Source: Flavobacteriales bacterium (lineage in GTDB: Bacteria > Bacteroidota > Bacteroidia > Flavobacteriales > Flavobacteriaceae). From it: a stretch of 64,000 nt of DNA. The position numbers and the translations under genes were made by a program. Positions 9,142 through 17,824 of the stretch are shown here, in pieces. Below the pieces are notes generated by a model. It saw nothing but the letters and a program-made list of their open reading frames with translations. It was not told where the DNA came from and searched no databases. The DNA lies in the NCBI GenBank assembly GCA_013205245.1, contig JABMNH010000016.1, positions 19,430 to 83,429 on the forward strand. Direction: 5' to 3'. Every line of letters starts with the position of its first letter. Within the stretch, counting starts at the first letter, position 1.

Positions 9142-10269
9142 ATGCAATATAAAAAACAAGATATATTAGATGCCTTAGATACTATTACAGAACCGGGTAC
9201 AGGCAAAAGTTTGGTCGAAAGCAATGCTGTTAAAAATGTGGTCATTTTTGGCAAAGAAGTGATAGTAGATGTGACCATTTCCAATCCTACTTTACAAGCA
9301 AAAAAGAAAACTGAAGTCGAAATAATGAAAGTGATTCACGACAAAGTGTATCAAAAATTAGATGTAAAAGTAAATGTAAAGGCTGTTGTTCCAGAAAAAA
9401 CAGAACCTCAGAAAAAAGAGAGTCCTTTGCCAAATATTAAAAATATTGTAGCCGTAGCTTCTGGAAAAGGAGGTGTAGGTAAATCTACAATTACGGCAAA
9501 TTTGGCTGTTTCATTATCAAAAATGGGATTTAAAGTAGGTATTTTAGATGCCGATGTTTATGGACCATCAATACCTATGATGTTTGATGTGCCTTCTGCA
9601 AAACCACTTTCTGTGATGGAAGGTGGCCATTCTAAAATGAAACCTATAGAAAGTTATGGCATAAAAATACTATCTCTTGGATTTTTTACCGATGCCAATC
9701 AAGCGGTTATTTGGCGTGGTGCTATGGCTTCAAAAGCACTAAACCAATTGTTGTTTGATGCCGCTTGGGGCGAACTCGACTTCTTGTTAATAGATTTACC
9801 TCCAGGTACAGGCGACATCCATTTGTCAATTGTACAAACCATTCCGGTTACAGGCGCTGTTATTGTTAGCACACCACAAAATATCGCTTTAGCGGATGCC
9901 AGAAAAGGTATTGCGATGTTTAAACAAGAAAATATCAACGTACCCGTTTTAGGATTGGTCGAGAACATGAGCTATTTCACACCAGATGATTTGCCAGAAA
10001 ATAAATATTATATTTTTGGAAAAGATGGCGCCAAACATTTAGCCGAAGACGAAGAAACAAGATTTTTAGGAGAAATTCCGTTGGTGCAAAGTATTCGCGA
10101 ATCTGGCGATGTGGGCCATCCGATAAGTTTACAAGAAAACACTATTTTAGAAGCGGCATTTAAAACCATTGCTAAAAATGTGGTAGAAGAGTTGATAAAA
10201 CGCAATGACGATTTGCCACCAACCGAAATTGTAAGAATATCGGCTATGGCAGGTTGTGCTACCAAGTAA
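9142..10269 (+). CDS. apbC: Mrp/NBP35 family P-loop ATPase, Fe-S cluster carrier
   Basis: The protein has 375 residues. An N-terminal MIP18/DUF59 domain (about 1-80) is followed by the MinD-like P-loop domain with the deviant Walker A GKGGVGKST at 108-116 and the switch region DVYGPSIP. Family knowledge: ApbC/Mrp proteins carry Fe-S clusters between scaffold and target apoproteins in the cytosol. Oddity: the CxxC pair that normally follows ENMSYF and holds the bridging cluster is missing; the sequence reads ENMSYFTPDDLPENKYYIFG. The only late cysteine is in the C-terminal AMAGCATK. The next gene is a NifU-type Fe-S protein, 11 bases downstream, supporting a role in Fe-S assembly. Confidence 0.93.
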   Translation: MQYKKQDILDALDTITEPGTGKSLVESNAVKNVVIFGKEVIVDVTISNPTLQAKKKTEVEIMKVIHDKVYQKLDVKVNVKAVVPEKTEPQKKESPLPNIKNIVAVASGKGGVGKSTITANLAVSLSKMGFKVGILDADVYGPSIPMMFDVPSAKPLSVMEGGHSKMKPIESYGIKILSLGFFTDANQAVIWRGAMASKALNQLLFDAAWGELDFLLIDLPPGTGDIHLSIVQTIPVTGAVIVSTPQNIALADARKGIAMFKQENINVPVLGLVENMSYFTPDDLPENKYYIFGKDGAKHLAEDEETRFLGEIPLVQSIRESGDVGHPISLQENTILEAAFKTIAKNVVEELIKRNDDLPPTEIVRISAMAGCATK

Positions 10270-10280
10270 AATATATTTTA

Positions 10281-10517
10281 ATGACAGCACAACAAATACA
10301 TGATAAAGTTGAAGAAGCCCTTGAAGAAATTAGACCTTTTTTAATTTCTGATGGGGGTAATATTAGTCTTGTAGCTATTGAAGGTAATACGGTTAAAGTA
10401 AAACTAGAAGGCACTTGTATAGATTGTACTGTGAATCAAATGACATTAAAAAATGGTGTTGAAGCCACCATTAAAAAATATGTACCTCATATATCGGCAG
10501 TTATCGAAGTAAAATAA
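10281..10517 (+). CDS. NifU C-terminal-domain protein (Fe-S scaffold)
   Basis: A 78-residue protein from the ATG at 10281, consisting only of the NifU-like C-terminal domain. The CIDCTV motif (Cys46, Cys49) is the CxxC that binds a bridging 4Fe-4S cluster in the dimer of Nfu-type carriers. SDGGNISLV and LKNGVEATIKK are also conserved family segments. An in-frame TTG upstream would overlap mrp and is not needed. The close spacing after mrp suggests one operon, and the pairing suggests the two act together in delivering Fe-S clusters. Confidence 0.93.
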   Translation: MTAQQIHDKVEEALEEIRPFLISDGGNISLVAIEGNTVKVKLEGTCIDCTVNQMTLKNGVEATIKKYVPHISAVIEVK

Positions 10518-10534
10518 AACAATCAATTATTAGT

Positions 10535-10542
10535 TATATTTG
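10535..10542 (+). promoter_or_regulatory. Possible -7 promoter element upstream of hmgA-hppD
   Basis: TATATTTG fits the consensus but lies 144 bases before the hmgA ATG. If used it would give a long leader. The rest of the 168-base gap (10518-10685) shows no clear hairpin terminator and no recognised riboswitch. Confidence 0.35.
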
Positions 10543-10685
10543 TTAAAAAGAAAACCAATACATAGAGAATTTATATTTTTAGGCTTATTGGCCTTGTTAA
10601 AATTCTATATAAAACGGAATCCGGAATAAGAAGTAGTTTTTATTTTTTATACTTTAGATTTATTAATTTCTTAAAACAAAAAACG

Positions 10686-11846
10686 ATGCCTAGATATCAT
10701 ACCTTAGGTAAAATTCCACCTAAACGCCATACCGTTTTTAAAAATAACAAAGGCGATTTTTATTACGAAGAACTTTTTGGAACCGTTGGTTTTGATGGCA
10801 TGTCGTCATTATTGTATCACACGCAAAGACCGACACAAGTAAAAGATATTTTAGAGTCTTACGATGTAACGCCTAAAATAGCCGTGGCTAAAAACATGAA
10901 ATCTTTAAGCCTTAACGGATTTAAAGTACCCGCTAAAGCCGATTTTTTAGAAAGCCGTCATGCTGTTTTAGTCAACAGTGATTGTCAGATAATTTTGGCT
11001 GCACCAAAAAAATCATTAACCGATTATTTTTATAAAAACACCGATTCAGACGAGGTGATTTTCATCCATAAAGGCACAGGTAAACTGCGTACTTTTTTAG
11101 GGAATATCGATTTTAAATACGGCGACTATTTGGTTATTCCACGTGGTATGATTTACCAAATTGACTTTGATACAGAAGATAATCGTTTGTTTATAGTAGA
11201 ATCTAAAAGTCCAGTTTATACGCCTAAAAACTATCGCAATTGGTTTGGGCAACATTTAGAACATGCGCCTTTTTGCGAGCGCGATATGCATCCGCCAAGT
11301 GCCTTAGAAACCTTTAATCAGAAAGGAGATTTTTTATTAAAAGTTAAAAAGCAAGATGCCATGCATCAATATGTTTATGCCTATCATCCGTTTAGCGTGG
11401 TTGGATGGGATGGTTATAACTATCCTTATAAATTTTCTATTCACGATTTCGAACCGATAACAGGACGTGTTCATTTGCCACCGCCCATTCATCAAACTTT
11501 TGAAGCGGCTGGATTCGTGATTTGTTCTTTTGTACCTCGTTTATACGATTACCATCCAGATGCAATTCCTGCACCTTACAATCATAGCAATATAGATTCC
11601 GATGAGGTTTTGTATTATGTAGATGGCGATTTTATGAGTCGGAATAATATAGAAAAAGGACAAATAACATTACATCCGGCGGGTATTCCGCACGGACCAC
11701 ATCCTGGTGCTATGGAACGCAGTATCGGCAAAAAAGAAACCCAAGAACTGGCTGTAATGGTTGATACTTTTAAACCTTTAATGATGACAGAGACGGCTGT
11801 ACAAATTCAAAATGAAGATTATTATAAGTCTTGGTTGGAAGATTAA
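10686..11846 (+). CDS. hmgA: Homogentisate 1,2-dioxygenase
   Basis: Opens the ring of homogentisate to maleylacetoacetate in tyrosine and phenylalanine breakdown. It is a cytosolic cupin-fold non-heme iron enzyme. The 386-residue length is the shorter bacterial form, compared with 430-445 in Pseudomonas and animals. Conserved stretches are LPPPIHQTFEAAGFVICSF, YNHSNIDSDEVLYYVDGDF and HPAGIPHGPHPGAMERS; the histidines and glutamate in the last two supply the iron site. The gene is 74 bases ahead of hppD on the same strand. The two enzymes catalyse consecutive steps, so this is a tyrosine-catabolism operon. The fumarylacetoacetase gene is not in the window. Confidence 0.93.
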   Translation: MPRYHTLGKIPPKRHTVFKNNKGDFYYEELFGTVGFDGMSSLLYHTQRPTQVKDILESYDVTPKIAVAKNMKSLSLNGFKVPAKADFLESRHAVLVNSDCQIILAAPKKSLTDYFYKNTDSDEVIFIHKGTGKLRTFLGNIDFKYGDYLVIPRGMIYQIDFDTEDNRLFIVESKSPVYTPKNYRNWFGQHLEHAPFCERDMHPPSALETFNQKGDFLLKVKKQDAMHQYVYAYHPFSVVGWDGYNYPYKFSIHDFEPITGRVHLPPPIHQTFEAAGFVICSFVPRLYDYHPDAIPAPYNHSNIDSDEVLYYVDGDFMSRNNIEKGQITLHPAGIPHGPHPGAMERSIGKKETQELAVMVDTFKPLMMTETAVQIQNEDYYKSWLED

Positions 11847-11920
11847 TCAGATAATATAAAATAAAAATAATTTTTAATTGGCTTATTTTAGAATTGGCTA
11901 ATTATCTAATTTAATACACA

Positions 11921-13078
11921 ATGAGTAAATTAAAAAACGTAGAATACGGATTAGAAAAAATATTTGAAGGGGCACAAGATTTCTTACCTCTTTTAGGGAC
12001 AGATTATGTTGAGTTCTATGTAGGTAATGCCAAGCAGTCTGCCCACTTTTATAAAACGGCTTTTGGATTTCAATCGCATGCCTATAAAGGTTTAGAAACG
12101 GGCTGTAAAGATTATGCCTCTTATGTGTTAACTCAAGATAAAATTAAATTGGTTTTAACAACACCTTTACATTCTAATTCACCAATAAATGATCATTTAG
12201 CAAAACACGGTGATGGTGTAAAAGTCATTGCTTTGTGGGTAGAAGATGCCACTAAAGCTTGGGAGGAAACCACTAAACGAGACGCTAAATCATTTATGAA
12301 ACCAACTGTAGAAAAAGATAGTGATGGCGAGGTTGTCCGATCTGGAATTCACACTTACGGTGATGTTGTTCATATTTTTGTAGAGCGCAAAAATTATAAA
12401 GGACAATTTTTACCGGGTTATAAAAAATGGGAATCAGATTATAATCCAACATCGGTAGGTTTAAAATTTATTGACCACATGGTAGGAAACGTAGGTTGGG
12501 GAGAAATGGACCTTTGGGTTAAGTGGTATGAAGATGTGATGGGATTTGTTAACTTTTTATCATTCGACGATAAACAAATTCACACAGAATACTCCGCTTT
12601 AATGAGTAAGGTGATGAGCAACGGAAACGGGCGCATAAAATTTCCAATTAATGAGCCCGCAAAAGCTGCCAAAAAATCGCAGATTGAAGAATATTTAGAT
12701 TTTTATGAAGATTCTGGAGCGCAACATATTGCTGTTGCAACCGATGATATTATAGAAACCGTAAAACAATTAAGAGAAAGAGGCGTTGAGTTTTTACCTG
12801 CACCTCCAAAAGCATATTACGATGATATTCCTAACCGACTTGGTGTACATATGAAAATAATGCACGAAGATATAGATGCTTTAAGACGTTTATCAATATT
12901 GGTAGATGCCGATGAGGAAGGCTATTTATTGCAAATCTTTACCAAACCTGTAGAAGATAGGCCTACATTATTTTTTGAAATTATTCAAAGAATGGGGGCT
13001 AAAGGATTTGGCGCAGGTAATTTTAAAGCCTTGTTTGAATCTATAGAAAGAGAGCAAGAATTGCGCGGGACGTTGTAA
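11921..13078 (+). CDS. hppD: 4-hydroxyphenylpyruvate dioxygenase
   Basis: Converts 4-hydroxyphenylpyruvate to homogentisate, the substrate of the enzyme encoded just upstream. The 385-residue protein has the duplicated vicinal-oxygen-chelate fold. The iron ligands of the C-terminal half are all visible: His186 in FIDHMVGNV, His269 in GAQHIAVATDD and Glu353 in LFFEIIQR. Start ATG at 11921 gives the full N-terminal domain. A hairpin terminator at 13140-13181 ends the unit. Cytosolic. The order hmgA-hppD is opposite to the order of the reactions but common. Confidence 0.96.
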   Translation: MSKLKNVEYGLEKIFEGAQDFLPLLGTDYVEFYVGNAKQSAHFYKTAFGFQSHAYKGLETGCKDYASYVLTQDKIKLVLTTPLHSNSPINDHLAKHGDGVKVIALWVEDATKAWEETTKRDAKSFMKPTVEKDSDGEVVRSGIHTYGDVVHIFVERKNYKGQFLPGYKKWESDYNPTSVGLKFIDHMVGNVGWGEMDLWVKWYEDVMGFVNFLSFDDKQIHTEYSALMSKVMSNGNGRIKFPINEPAKAAKKSQIEEYLDFYEDSGAQHIAVATDDIIETVKQLRERGVEFLPAPPKAYYDDIPNRLGVHMKIMHEDIDALRRLSILVDADEEGYLLQIFTKPVEDRPTLFFEIIQRMGAKGFGAGNFKALFESIEREQELRGTL

Positions 13079-13086
13079 CTAATTTT

Positions 13087-13120
13087 ATGTCATCCTGAGA
13101 GCCCCGATTATTCGGGAGAA
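13087..13120. repeat. Flavobacterial intergenic repeat fragment
   Basis: A GTCATCCTGAG start followed by CCCGA-TTAT-TCGGG, a small hairpin. It is related in pattern to the palindromic intergenic pieces at 37246-37312 and 39473-39499. It lies in the gap after hppD, ahead of the terminator. Confidence 0.5.
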
Positions 13121-13139
13121 GGGTATAAAAAAATAGGTT

Positions 13140-13181
13140 AAGAAAACCACAAAGTCATTTAACTTTGCGGTTTTCTTTTTT
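13140..13181 (+). terminator. Terminator after hppD
   Basis: AGAAAACC (13141-13148) and CAAAGT (13150-13155) pair with ACTTTG (13162-13167) and GGTTTTCT (13169-13176), with one A-C mismatch, a 6-base loop and a T run to 13181. The sequence is nearly symmetrical. Confidence 0.8.
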
Positions 13182-13255
13182 ACAAACCCAAATCTTTTAA
13201 TATCAAAGGCTTAATACTTCAATAATTTTCATACTTTTATACAAAGCTTAAAAGT

Positions 13256-14794
13256 ATGCTCGCAAAAGTTTATGGCGGCGCGGTTTTTGGCGTCGAGGCA
13301 ACCACCATCACGGTCGAAGTAAATATTGATAAAGGCATTGGCTACCATCTTGTCGGTTTGCCCGATAACGCTATTAAAGAGAGCAGTTATCGTATTTCTG
13401 CAGCTTTAAAAAACAATGGCTATGTATTCCCTGGTAAAAAAATCACCATCAATATGGCGCCAGCCGATTTACGCAAAGAAGGCTCGGCATACGATTTAAC
13501 TTTGGCTGTGGGAATTTTATCGGCTTCAAGCCAGATAAAAGCAGACAATCTCGATAAATATATTATTATGGGTGAGTTGTCTCTTGACGGAGGTCTGCAA
13601 CCTTTTAAAGGTGCTTTGCCTATGGCTATAAAAGCGCGAGACGATGGGTTTAAAGGTTTTATTTTGCCCAAACAAAACGCTATGGAAGCTGCCATTGTTG
13701 ATAAATTAGAAATTTATGCTGTAGAAAACATCAATGAAGTGATTTCCTTTTTTAAGGACCCAACATCTTTAAAACCTTTAGTCGTCGATACCCGAAAGCA
13801 GTTTTATGAAAATTTAGAACATCCCGAATTCGATTTCTCTGATGTCAAAGGACAAGAATCTATAAAACGCTGTATGGAAATCGCAGCAGCAGGTGGGCAT
13901 AATGTTATTTTAATTGGCCCTCCCGGAAGTGGAAAAACAATGTTGGCAAAACGATTGCCTACTATTTTACCGCCTATGACGCTTCAAGAGGCTTTAGAAA
14001 CCACAAAGATTCATTCGGTTGTGGGACGCGTCAAAGAAAATGTGGGATTGATGAGTCAGCGGCCATTTAGATCGCCCCACCATACAATTTCTGATGTAGC
14101 TCTCGTTGGCGGTGGTGCCTATCCACAACCCGGAGAAATTTCCTTATCGCATAATGGCGTATTGTTTTTAGATGAGTTACCTGAATTTAAACGGACAGTT
14201 TTAGAAGTAATGCGACAACCTTTAGAAGACCGTGAGGTCACTATTTCGCGTGCAAAATTTACGGTTACTTATCCGTGCAGTATTATGTTGGTGGCAAGTA
14301 TGAATCCGAGTCCGAGTGGTTATTTTGCCGATGATGAAAAAGCCTTGTCAACATCACCACAAGAAATGCAACGCTATTTAAGTAAAATATCTGGACCACT
14401 ATTAGATCGCATAGATATTCATATAGAAGTGCAGCCCGTTCCGTTTGAAAAACTATCCGAAGAGCGGAAAGGAGAATCGAGTAAAATCATTAGAGATCGC
14501 GTAATTAAAGCCAGAGAAATACAAACTGAACGTTTTAAAGCAAACAAAAATGTGCATTATAATGCGCAGATGAGCGTTAAGCAAATTCGCAAGTATTGTG
14601 CTTTAGATGCCGAAAGTATGAATTTACTAAAAATAGCCATGGAGCGTTTGGGTTTGTCGGCCAGAGCTTATGACCGTATTTTAAAAGTATCGCGTAGTAT
14701 TGCCGATTTAGAAGCCTCAGAAATTATTACACCAGATCATATTTCGGAAGCTATTCAATACCGCAGTTTGGATAGAGAAGGGTGGTTGGGGTAA
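13256..14794 (+). CDS. YifB-type Mg-chelatase-like AAA ATPase (ComM family)
   Basis: A 512-residue cytosolic protein of the YifB/ComM family. An N-terminal ChlI-type Lon-like domain fills about residues 20-140. The AAA module follows with Walker A GPPGSGKT at 221-228 and Walker [12 protein letters not shown] near 305, then the Mg-chelatase C-terminal domain (from about 400). In naturally competent bacteria ComM is a helicase aiding branch migration of incoming DNA. Chelatase activity is not expected. No other competence genes adjoin it, although comF is 6 kb upstream. Length and motifs are complete, so it appears intact. Confidence 0.93.
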   Translation: MLAKVYGGAVFGVEATTITVEVNIDKGIGYHLVGLPDNAIKESSYRISAALKNNGYVFPGKKITINMAPADLRKEGSAYDLTLAVGILSASSQIKADNLDKYIIMGELSLDGGLQPFKGALPMAIKARDDGFKGFILPKQNAMEAAIVDKLEIYAVENINEVISFFKDPTSLKPLVVDTRKQFYENLEHPEFDFSDVKGQESIKRCMEIAAAGGHNVILIGPPGSGKTMLAKRLPTILPPMTLQEALETTKIHSVVGRVKENVGLMSQRPFRSPHHTISDVALVGGGAYPQPGEISLSHNGVLFLDELPEFKRTVLEVMRQPLEDREVTISRAKFTVTYPCSIMLVASMNPSPSGYFADDEKALSTSPQEMQRYLSKISGPLLDRIDIHIEVQPVPFEKLSEERKGESSKIIRDRVIKAREIQTERFKANKNVHYNAQMSVKQIRKYCALDAESMNLLKIAMERLGLSARAYDRILKVSRSIADLEASEIITPDHISEAIQYRSLDREGWLG

Positions 14795-14860
14795 AATAAG
14801 TTAAAGGAGCAATGTGGTGTTTTGAAAAAAAATACCTTTGTAATACTGTTTAAATTTCTT

Positions 14861-15472
14861 TTATTTTGAAACGTTAACAGAGGCTTCAATTAATACATCA
14901 TCCCACGTTTTACTAATGCCATCTTTGCCTTTATGTTGGTCAAAACAGGCTTTTATTAATGATTCAAACGCATCTCCAATATTCCAATCTGGTAAAGACA
15001 TTACGCCTTTAAAATTGATGGTATTCCCATCGGATGTGAAAGTTAGGGGAAGACTTTTTGTTACACCATTCATTACAACCTCAAGAGAACCCATATTATC
15101 TCCATCTACTTGAATAGTACCAGTTAGCAAACTGGTACTTGCCATAACGCCAAAAAATAATTTTTTTAGTTTACCGTCGCGTTCTTCGTTTTTGCTAAAA
15201 ATACTGCTTACGGGAATGCTAAATTCTAAATTATTTAATGCCGATTGAGGTGTTTTACCCCCAACTGATTTAGTGATGTTAACAATATTAAAAACGCCGC
15301 TAACGGGTAATTTATCAGTAGTTTTATAAGCGGTCCATTTTACAGTTGCTGTAGAATCTACAACTTTGTAAATACCCTCAACAGATTTAGTTTTATCCTT
15401 TTGAGATTTTTTACAAGCTTCAAAACTAAATAATATGAAAAAGCTTAAGATAAATATGATTCCTTTTCTCAT
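14861..15472 (-). CDS. YceI family lipoprotein
   Basis: The 203-residue protein has a lipoprotein signal (FILFSFEACKKSQ; cysteine at about residue 20), then a YceI beta-barrel domain recognisable from STATVKWTAYKTTDKLPVSGVF, KNEERDGKLKKLFFG and MSLPDWNIGDAFESL. YceI lipocalin-like proteins bind isoprenoid or other amphiphilic ligands; the ligand here is unknown. It is probably anchored to a periplasm-facing membrane leaflet. The gene is at the end of a minus-strand run, 7 bases after the acyl-CoA-binding protein gene, so a link to lipid handling is possible but unproven. Confidence 0.88.
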   Translation of the reverse strand: MRKGIIFILSFFILFSFEACKKSQKDKTKSVEGIYKVVDSTATVKWTAYKTTDKLPVSGVFNIVNITKSVGGKTPQSALNNLEFSIPVSSIFSKNEERDGKLKKLFFGVMASTSLLTGTIQVDGDNMGSLEVVMNGVTKSLPLTFTSDGNTINFKGVMSLPDWNIGDAFESLIKACFDQHKGKDGISKTWDDVLIEASVNVSK

Positions 15473-15479
15473 TGTGTTT

Positions 15480-15758
15480 TTATTCTATTTTTTCTTTAGT
15501 TATGGCTTCTACAATGTTTATGTATTCTTCTTTAGATTCTTTTATAGATACACCTTTAAGTTGCATCCAAGCATTAAATTTAAAAGCATTTCTCACATCT
15601 CTTTCATGCGATTTACTTGAAAATCTAGGACTGTCTTTAGTGGCCAATTTGTAATAGGCATATAAACGCAACATAATGTCTGGTGGTAAATCGCTTTGAT
15701 CAATTTTTGAAGCTTTTTGATAAGCAATTTCAAACCTTTCTTTTAGACTTTTCATCAA
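15480..15758 (-). CDS. Acyl-CoA-binding protein
   Basis: A 92-residue four-helix protein of the ACBP family. The lines FEIAYQKASKIDQ, LRLYAYYKLATKD and AFKFNAWMQLKGVS match the family, including the tyrosines and lysine that bind the CoA head group. ACBPs buffer long-chain acyl-CoA in the cytosol and hand it to acyltransferases. The gene overlaps the end of psd by 4 bases and sits in a row with psd and cdsA, so its role probably ties to phospholipid synthesis. Confidence 0.92.
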   Translation of the reverse strand: MMKSLKERFEIAYQKASKIDQSDLPPDIMLRLYAYYKLATKDSPRFSSKSHERDVRNAFKFNAWMQLKGVSIKESKEEYINIVEAITKEKIE

Positions 15759-16405
15759 ATACTGGCAATTATAGTTTCGCCACCAACAGCTTTGTCGTTT
15801 AAAGAAACATTAATTTTCATGTCCAAAGGTAAAAAAATATCGATACGCGATCCAAATTTAATAAATCCGGCATCTTCACCTTGTACGACGGGCATGTCAA
15901 CTTTGGCGTAATTTACGATGCGCCTAGCTACAGCACCTGCTATTTGGCGGTATAAAATTGAGCCAACTGTTTTATTTTCAACCACAATTGTGGTGCGTTC
16001 GTTTTCTGTAGAAGATTTGGGATGCCAAGCTACCAAGTATTTTCCTGGGTGGTATTTACTGTATTTCACTTTGCCTCCTGCCGGATATCTGGTTACGTGA
16101 ACATTTAAAGGCGACATAAATATGGATATTTGACGTCTTTTATCTTTAAAATATTCTGGTTCAAAAACTTCTTCAATCACAACTATTTTGCCATCCGCTG
16201 GAGCGATAATTTGAGAATCGTTTAAAAGTGTATTTCTGTTGGGATTTCTAAAAAATTGAAGTACTAATAAAAAACAAATCAGCACAAAAACTTCAGTAAT
16301 TTTTAAGATTAATAGATTGCTTATAAAGTTATCGGCTAACAGAATGCTTGCTACGGTTAACATTCCTGCGATACTGATAATTTTAAATCCTTCTTTGTGA
16401 AACAT
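15755..16405 (-). CDS. psd: Phosphatidylserine decarboxylase family protein
   Basis: Makes phosphatidylethanolamine from phosphatidylserine at the inner membrane. The 216-residue protein is the short bacterial form. Two N-terminal membrane segments (about 10-30 and 32-50) are followed by the catalytic domain. The self-cleavage site is Gly185-Ser186 in IKFGSRIDIFLP, where the serine becomes the pyruvoyl group. Other conserved parts are IAPADGKIVVIEEV and IFMSPLNVHVTRYPAGG, with the catalytic histidine in the latter. It lies between cdsA (7 bases upstream) and the ACBP gene (overlap). Confidence 0.94.
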   Translation of the reverse strand: MFHKEGFKIISIAGMLTVASILLADNFISNLLILKITEVFVLICFLLVLQFFRNPNRNTLLNDSQIIAPADGKIVVIEEVFEPEYFKDKRRQISIFMSPLNVHVTRYPAGGKVKYSKYHPGKYLVAWHPKSSTENERTTIVVENKTVGSILYRQIAGAVARRIVNYAKVDMPVVQGEDAGFIKFGSRIDIFLPLDMKINVSLNDKAVGGETIIASI

Positions 16406-16411
16406 GAGTTA

Positions 16412-17191
16412 TTAAACGAGTTGTAAAAATAAGTAAACAAATGGAGCCACCAAAATAAGACTGTCAAGGCGGTCTAAAAAGCCACCATGGCCAGGTATGA
16501 CATTAGCGCTGTCTTTAACATTTGCGAGACGTTTGAATTTAGATTCAACCAAATCTCCCATAACGGCAAAAAGGCCAGTGATATTGGCTAAAATAAACCA
16601 ATGAAGCATATTCAAATTTGGATAATATATAGAAATGATATACGCCATAATATTTGTGGCTACAATACCACCAATAAATCCTTCAATAGTTTTGTTAGGC
16701 GAAATACGCTCAATAAGTTTGTGTTTACCAATACTTTTGCCAACAATATATGCAAACGAATCATTGGTCCAAATAAAAATAAATACTGCAATAATTATTG
16801 TTGCATCATAACTACCATGAGAAAATGGAATCCGTAATAATAATCCAAATGGTAAAATAATATATATGGTGCTTAAGAAAAAGTTACTAATATCTTCTTT
16901 CGATATTTTTTCGTTGATAAAATAATTTACAAAAGGAATAACAACACTTATTATAGTAAAGGTGTAAATAATATATCCGGGAAGATAATCGGTAAAACTA
17001 AAAAACAACAAAATAGCAATGACAAAAATCCATTTTTTAGAGAATTTTATAAGCTTGCTAAATTCTTTTAAGCATAAAAGCATAATAATAAAAAAGACAA
17101 CATAAAACGTATGTTTAGAATAATAAGTGCTAGATAATAATGTGGCTGCATATATTAAACCAAAAATAGCACGCGTAAAAAATTCTTTCAT
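16412..17191 (-). CDS. cdsA: Phosphatidate cytidylyltransferase
   Basis: Forms CDP-diacylglycerol, the common precursor of phospholipids, from phosphatidic acid and CTP. It is an integral inner-membrane protein of 259 residues with about seven hydrophobic segments. The signature is at the C-terminus: GDLVESKFKRLANVKDSANVIPGHGGFLDRLDSL, which includes the conserved aspartates binding metal. It is cotranscribed with psd (7 bases apart) and follows a LUD gene by 4 bases. The pairing with psd places two steps of phosphatidylethanolamine synthesis in one unit; pssA is not in the window. Confidence 0.95.
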   Translation of the reverse strand: MKEFFTRAIFGLIYAATLLSSTYYSKHTFYVVFFIIMLLCLKEFSKLIKFSKKWIFVIAILLFFSFTDYLPGYIIYTFTIISVVIPFVNYFINEKISKEDISNFFLSTIYIILPFGLLLRIPFSHGSYDATIIIAVFIFIWTNDSFAYIVGKSIGKHKLIERISPNKTIEGFIGGIVATNIMAYIISIYYPNLNMLHWFILANITGLFAVMGDLVESKFKRLANVKDSANVIPGHGGFLDRLDSLILVAPFVYLFLQLV

Positions 17192-17194
17192 ATG

Positions 17195-17785
17195 TTAAAG
17201 GTCTTCTAGTAAGAGTAAATATAATTGCTTTGTGTTGTTGTTGCCGTAGTTCATAAAATCGTCAGATTCGTTAAGAGGATTATAACTTTTAATGGCAGCT
17301 ATATTACTAGGGATGCAGTTTTTTGGATAACGATTTTTCACGCCTGTTAAGCTTTCGCCTTTATTATGAACAAGCTGACTTGTTTTTGCAAACACAATAA
17401 AATTTTGTGGAAAAATAGGAAGTAGGTGTTCTTTTAATTGCTTTGAAGAAAATAATATACTTCCATCTTCGGCAATTAAATGTTCACATTTGGTAATAAA
17501 GCAATCGCAATTTGCAATATCATTGCTTGTGCTTAGACTTAAATTCTGTGTTAATTTGTTGAGTTTTTCAGAAAAAATTAAAGGCTTTTGCCACGTTTCT
17601 AATTCTAAGATATTTAATAAATTTTCGATTATCTCTTCTTTAGTTTGACAATAAAGAAAACGGCCTCCTTTATCAATAAAGTTTTTTACAAATAAATCAT
17701 CTAAAGACAGGTTTTGAGAATGCGCTGTCTTTACATCGGTTTTTTGAGGAGGTTGTGTTTTAAAAATCTTCTTAAAAAAATTCAT
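17195..17785 (-). CDS. LUD domain protein (LutB/LutC-like)
   Basis: A 196-residue protein of the LUD family, named for lactate utilisation proteins LutB and LutC. The N-terminal third is family-poor; the core (about 60-196) has DCFITKCEHLIAEDGSILFSS and a C-terminal LYLLLLEDL. LutC proteins act with LutA and LutB in L-lactate oxidation, but neither partner is here, and this solo gene, fixed between ftsH and cdsA in related species, probably does something else. The function is unknown. Cytosolic. It is 4 bases from cdsA and 39 bases from ftsH. Confidence 0.8.
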   Translation of the reverse strand: MNFFKKIFKTQPPQKTDVKTAHSQNLSLDDLFVKNFIDKGGRFLYCQTKEEIIENLLNILELETWQKPLIFSEKLNKLTQNLSLSTSNDIANCDCFITKCEHLIAEDGSILFSSKQLKEHLLPIFPQNFIVFAKTSQLVHNKGESLTGVKNRYPKNCIPSNIAAIKSYNPLNESDDFMNYGNNNTKQLYLLLLEDL

Positions 17786-17824
17786 AATTGGATTTAACCG
17801 TCCAAAAATACAAAAAACAAAATA

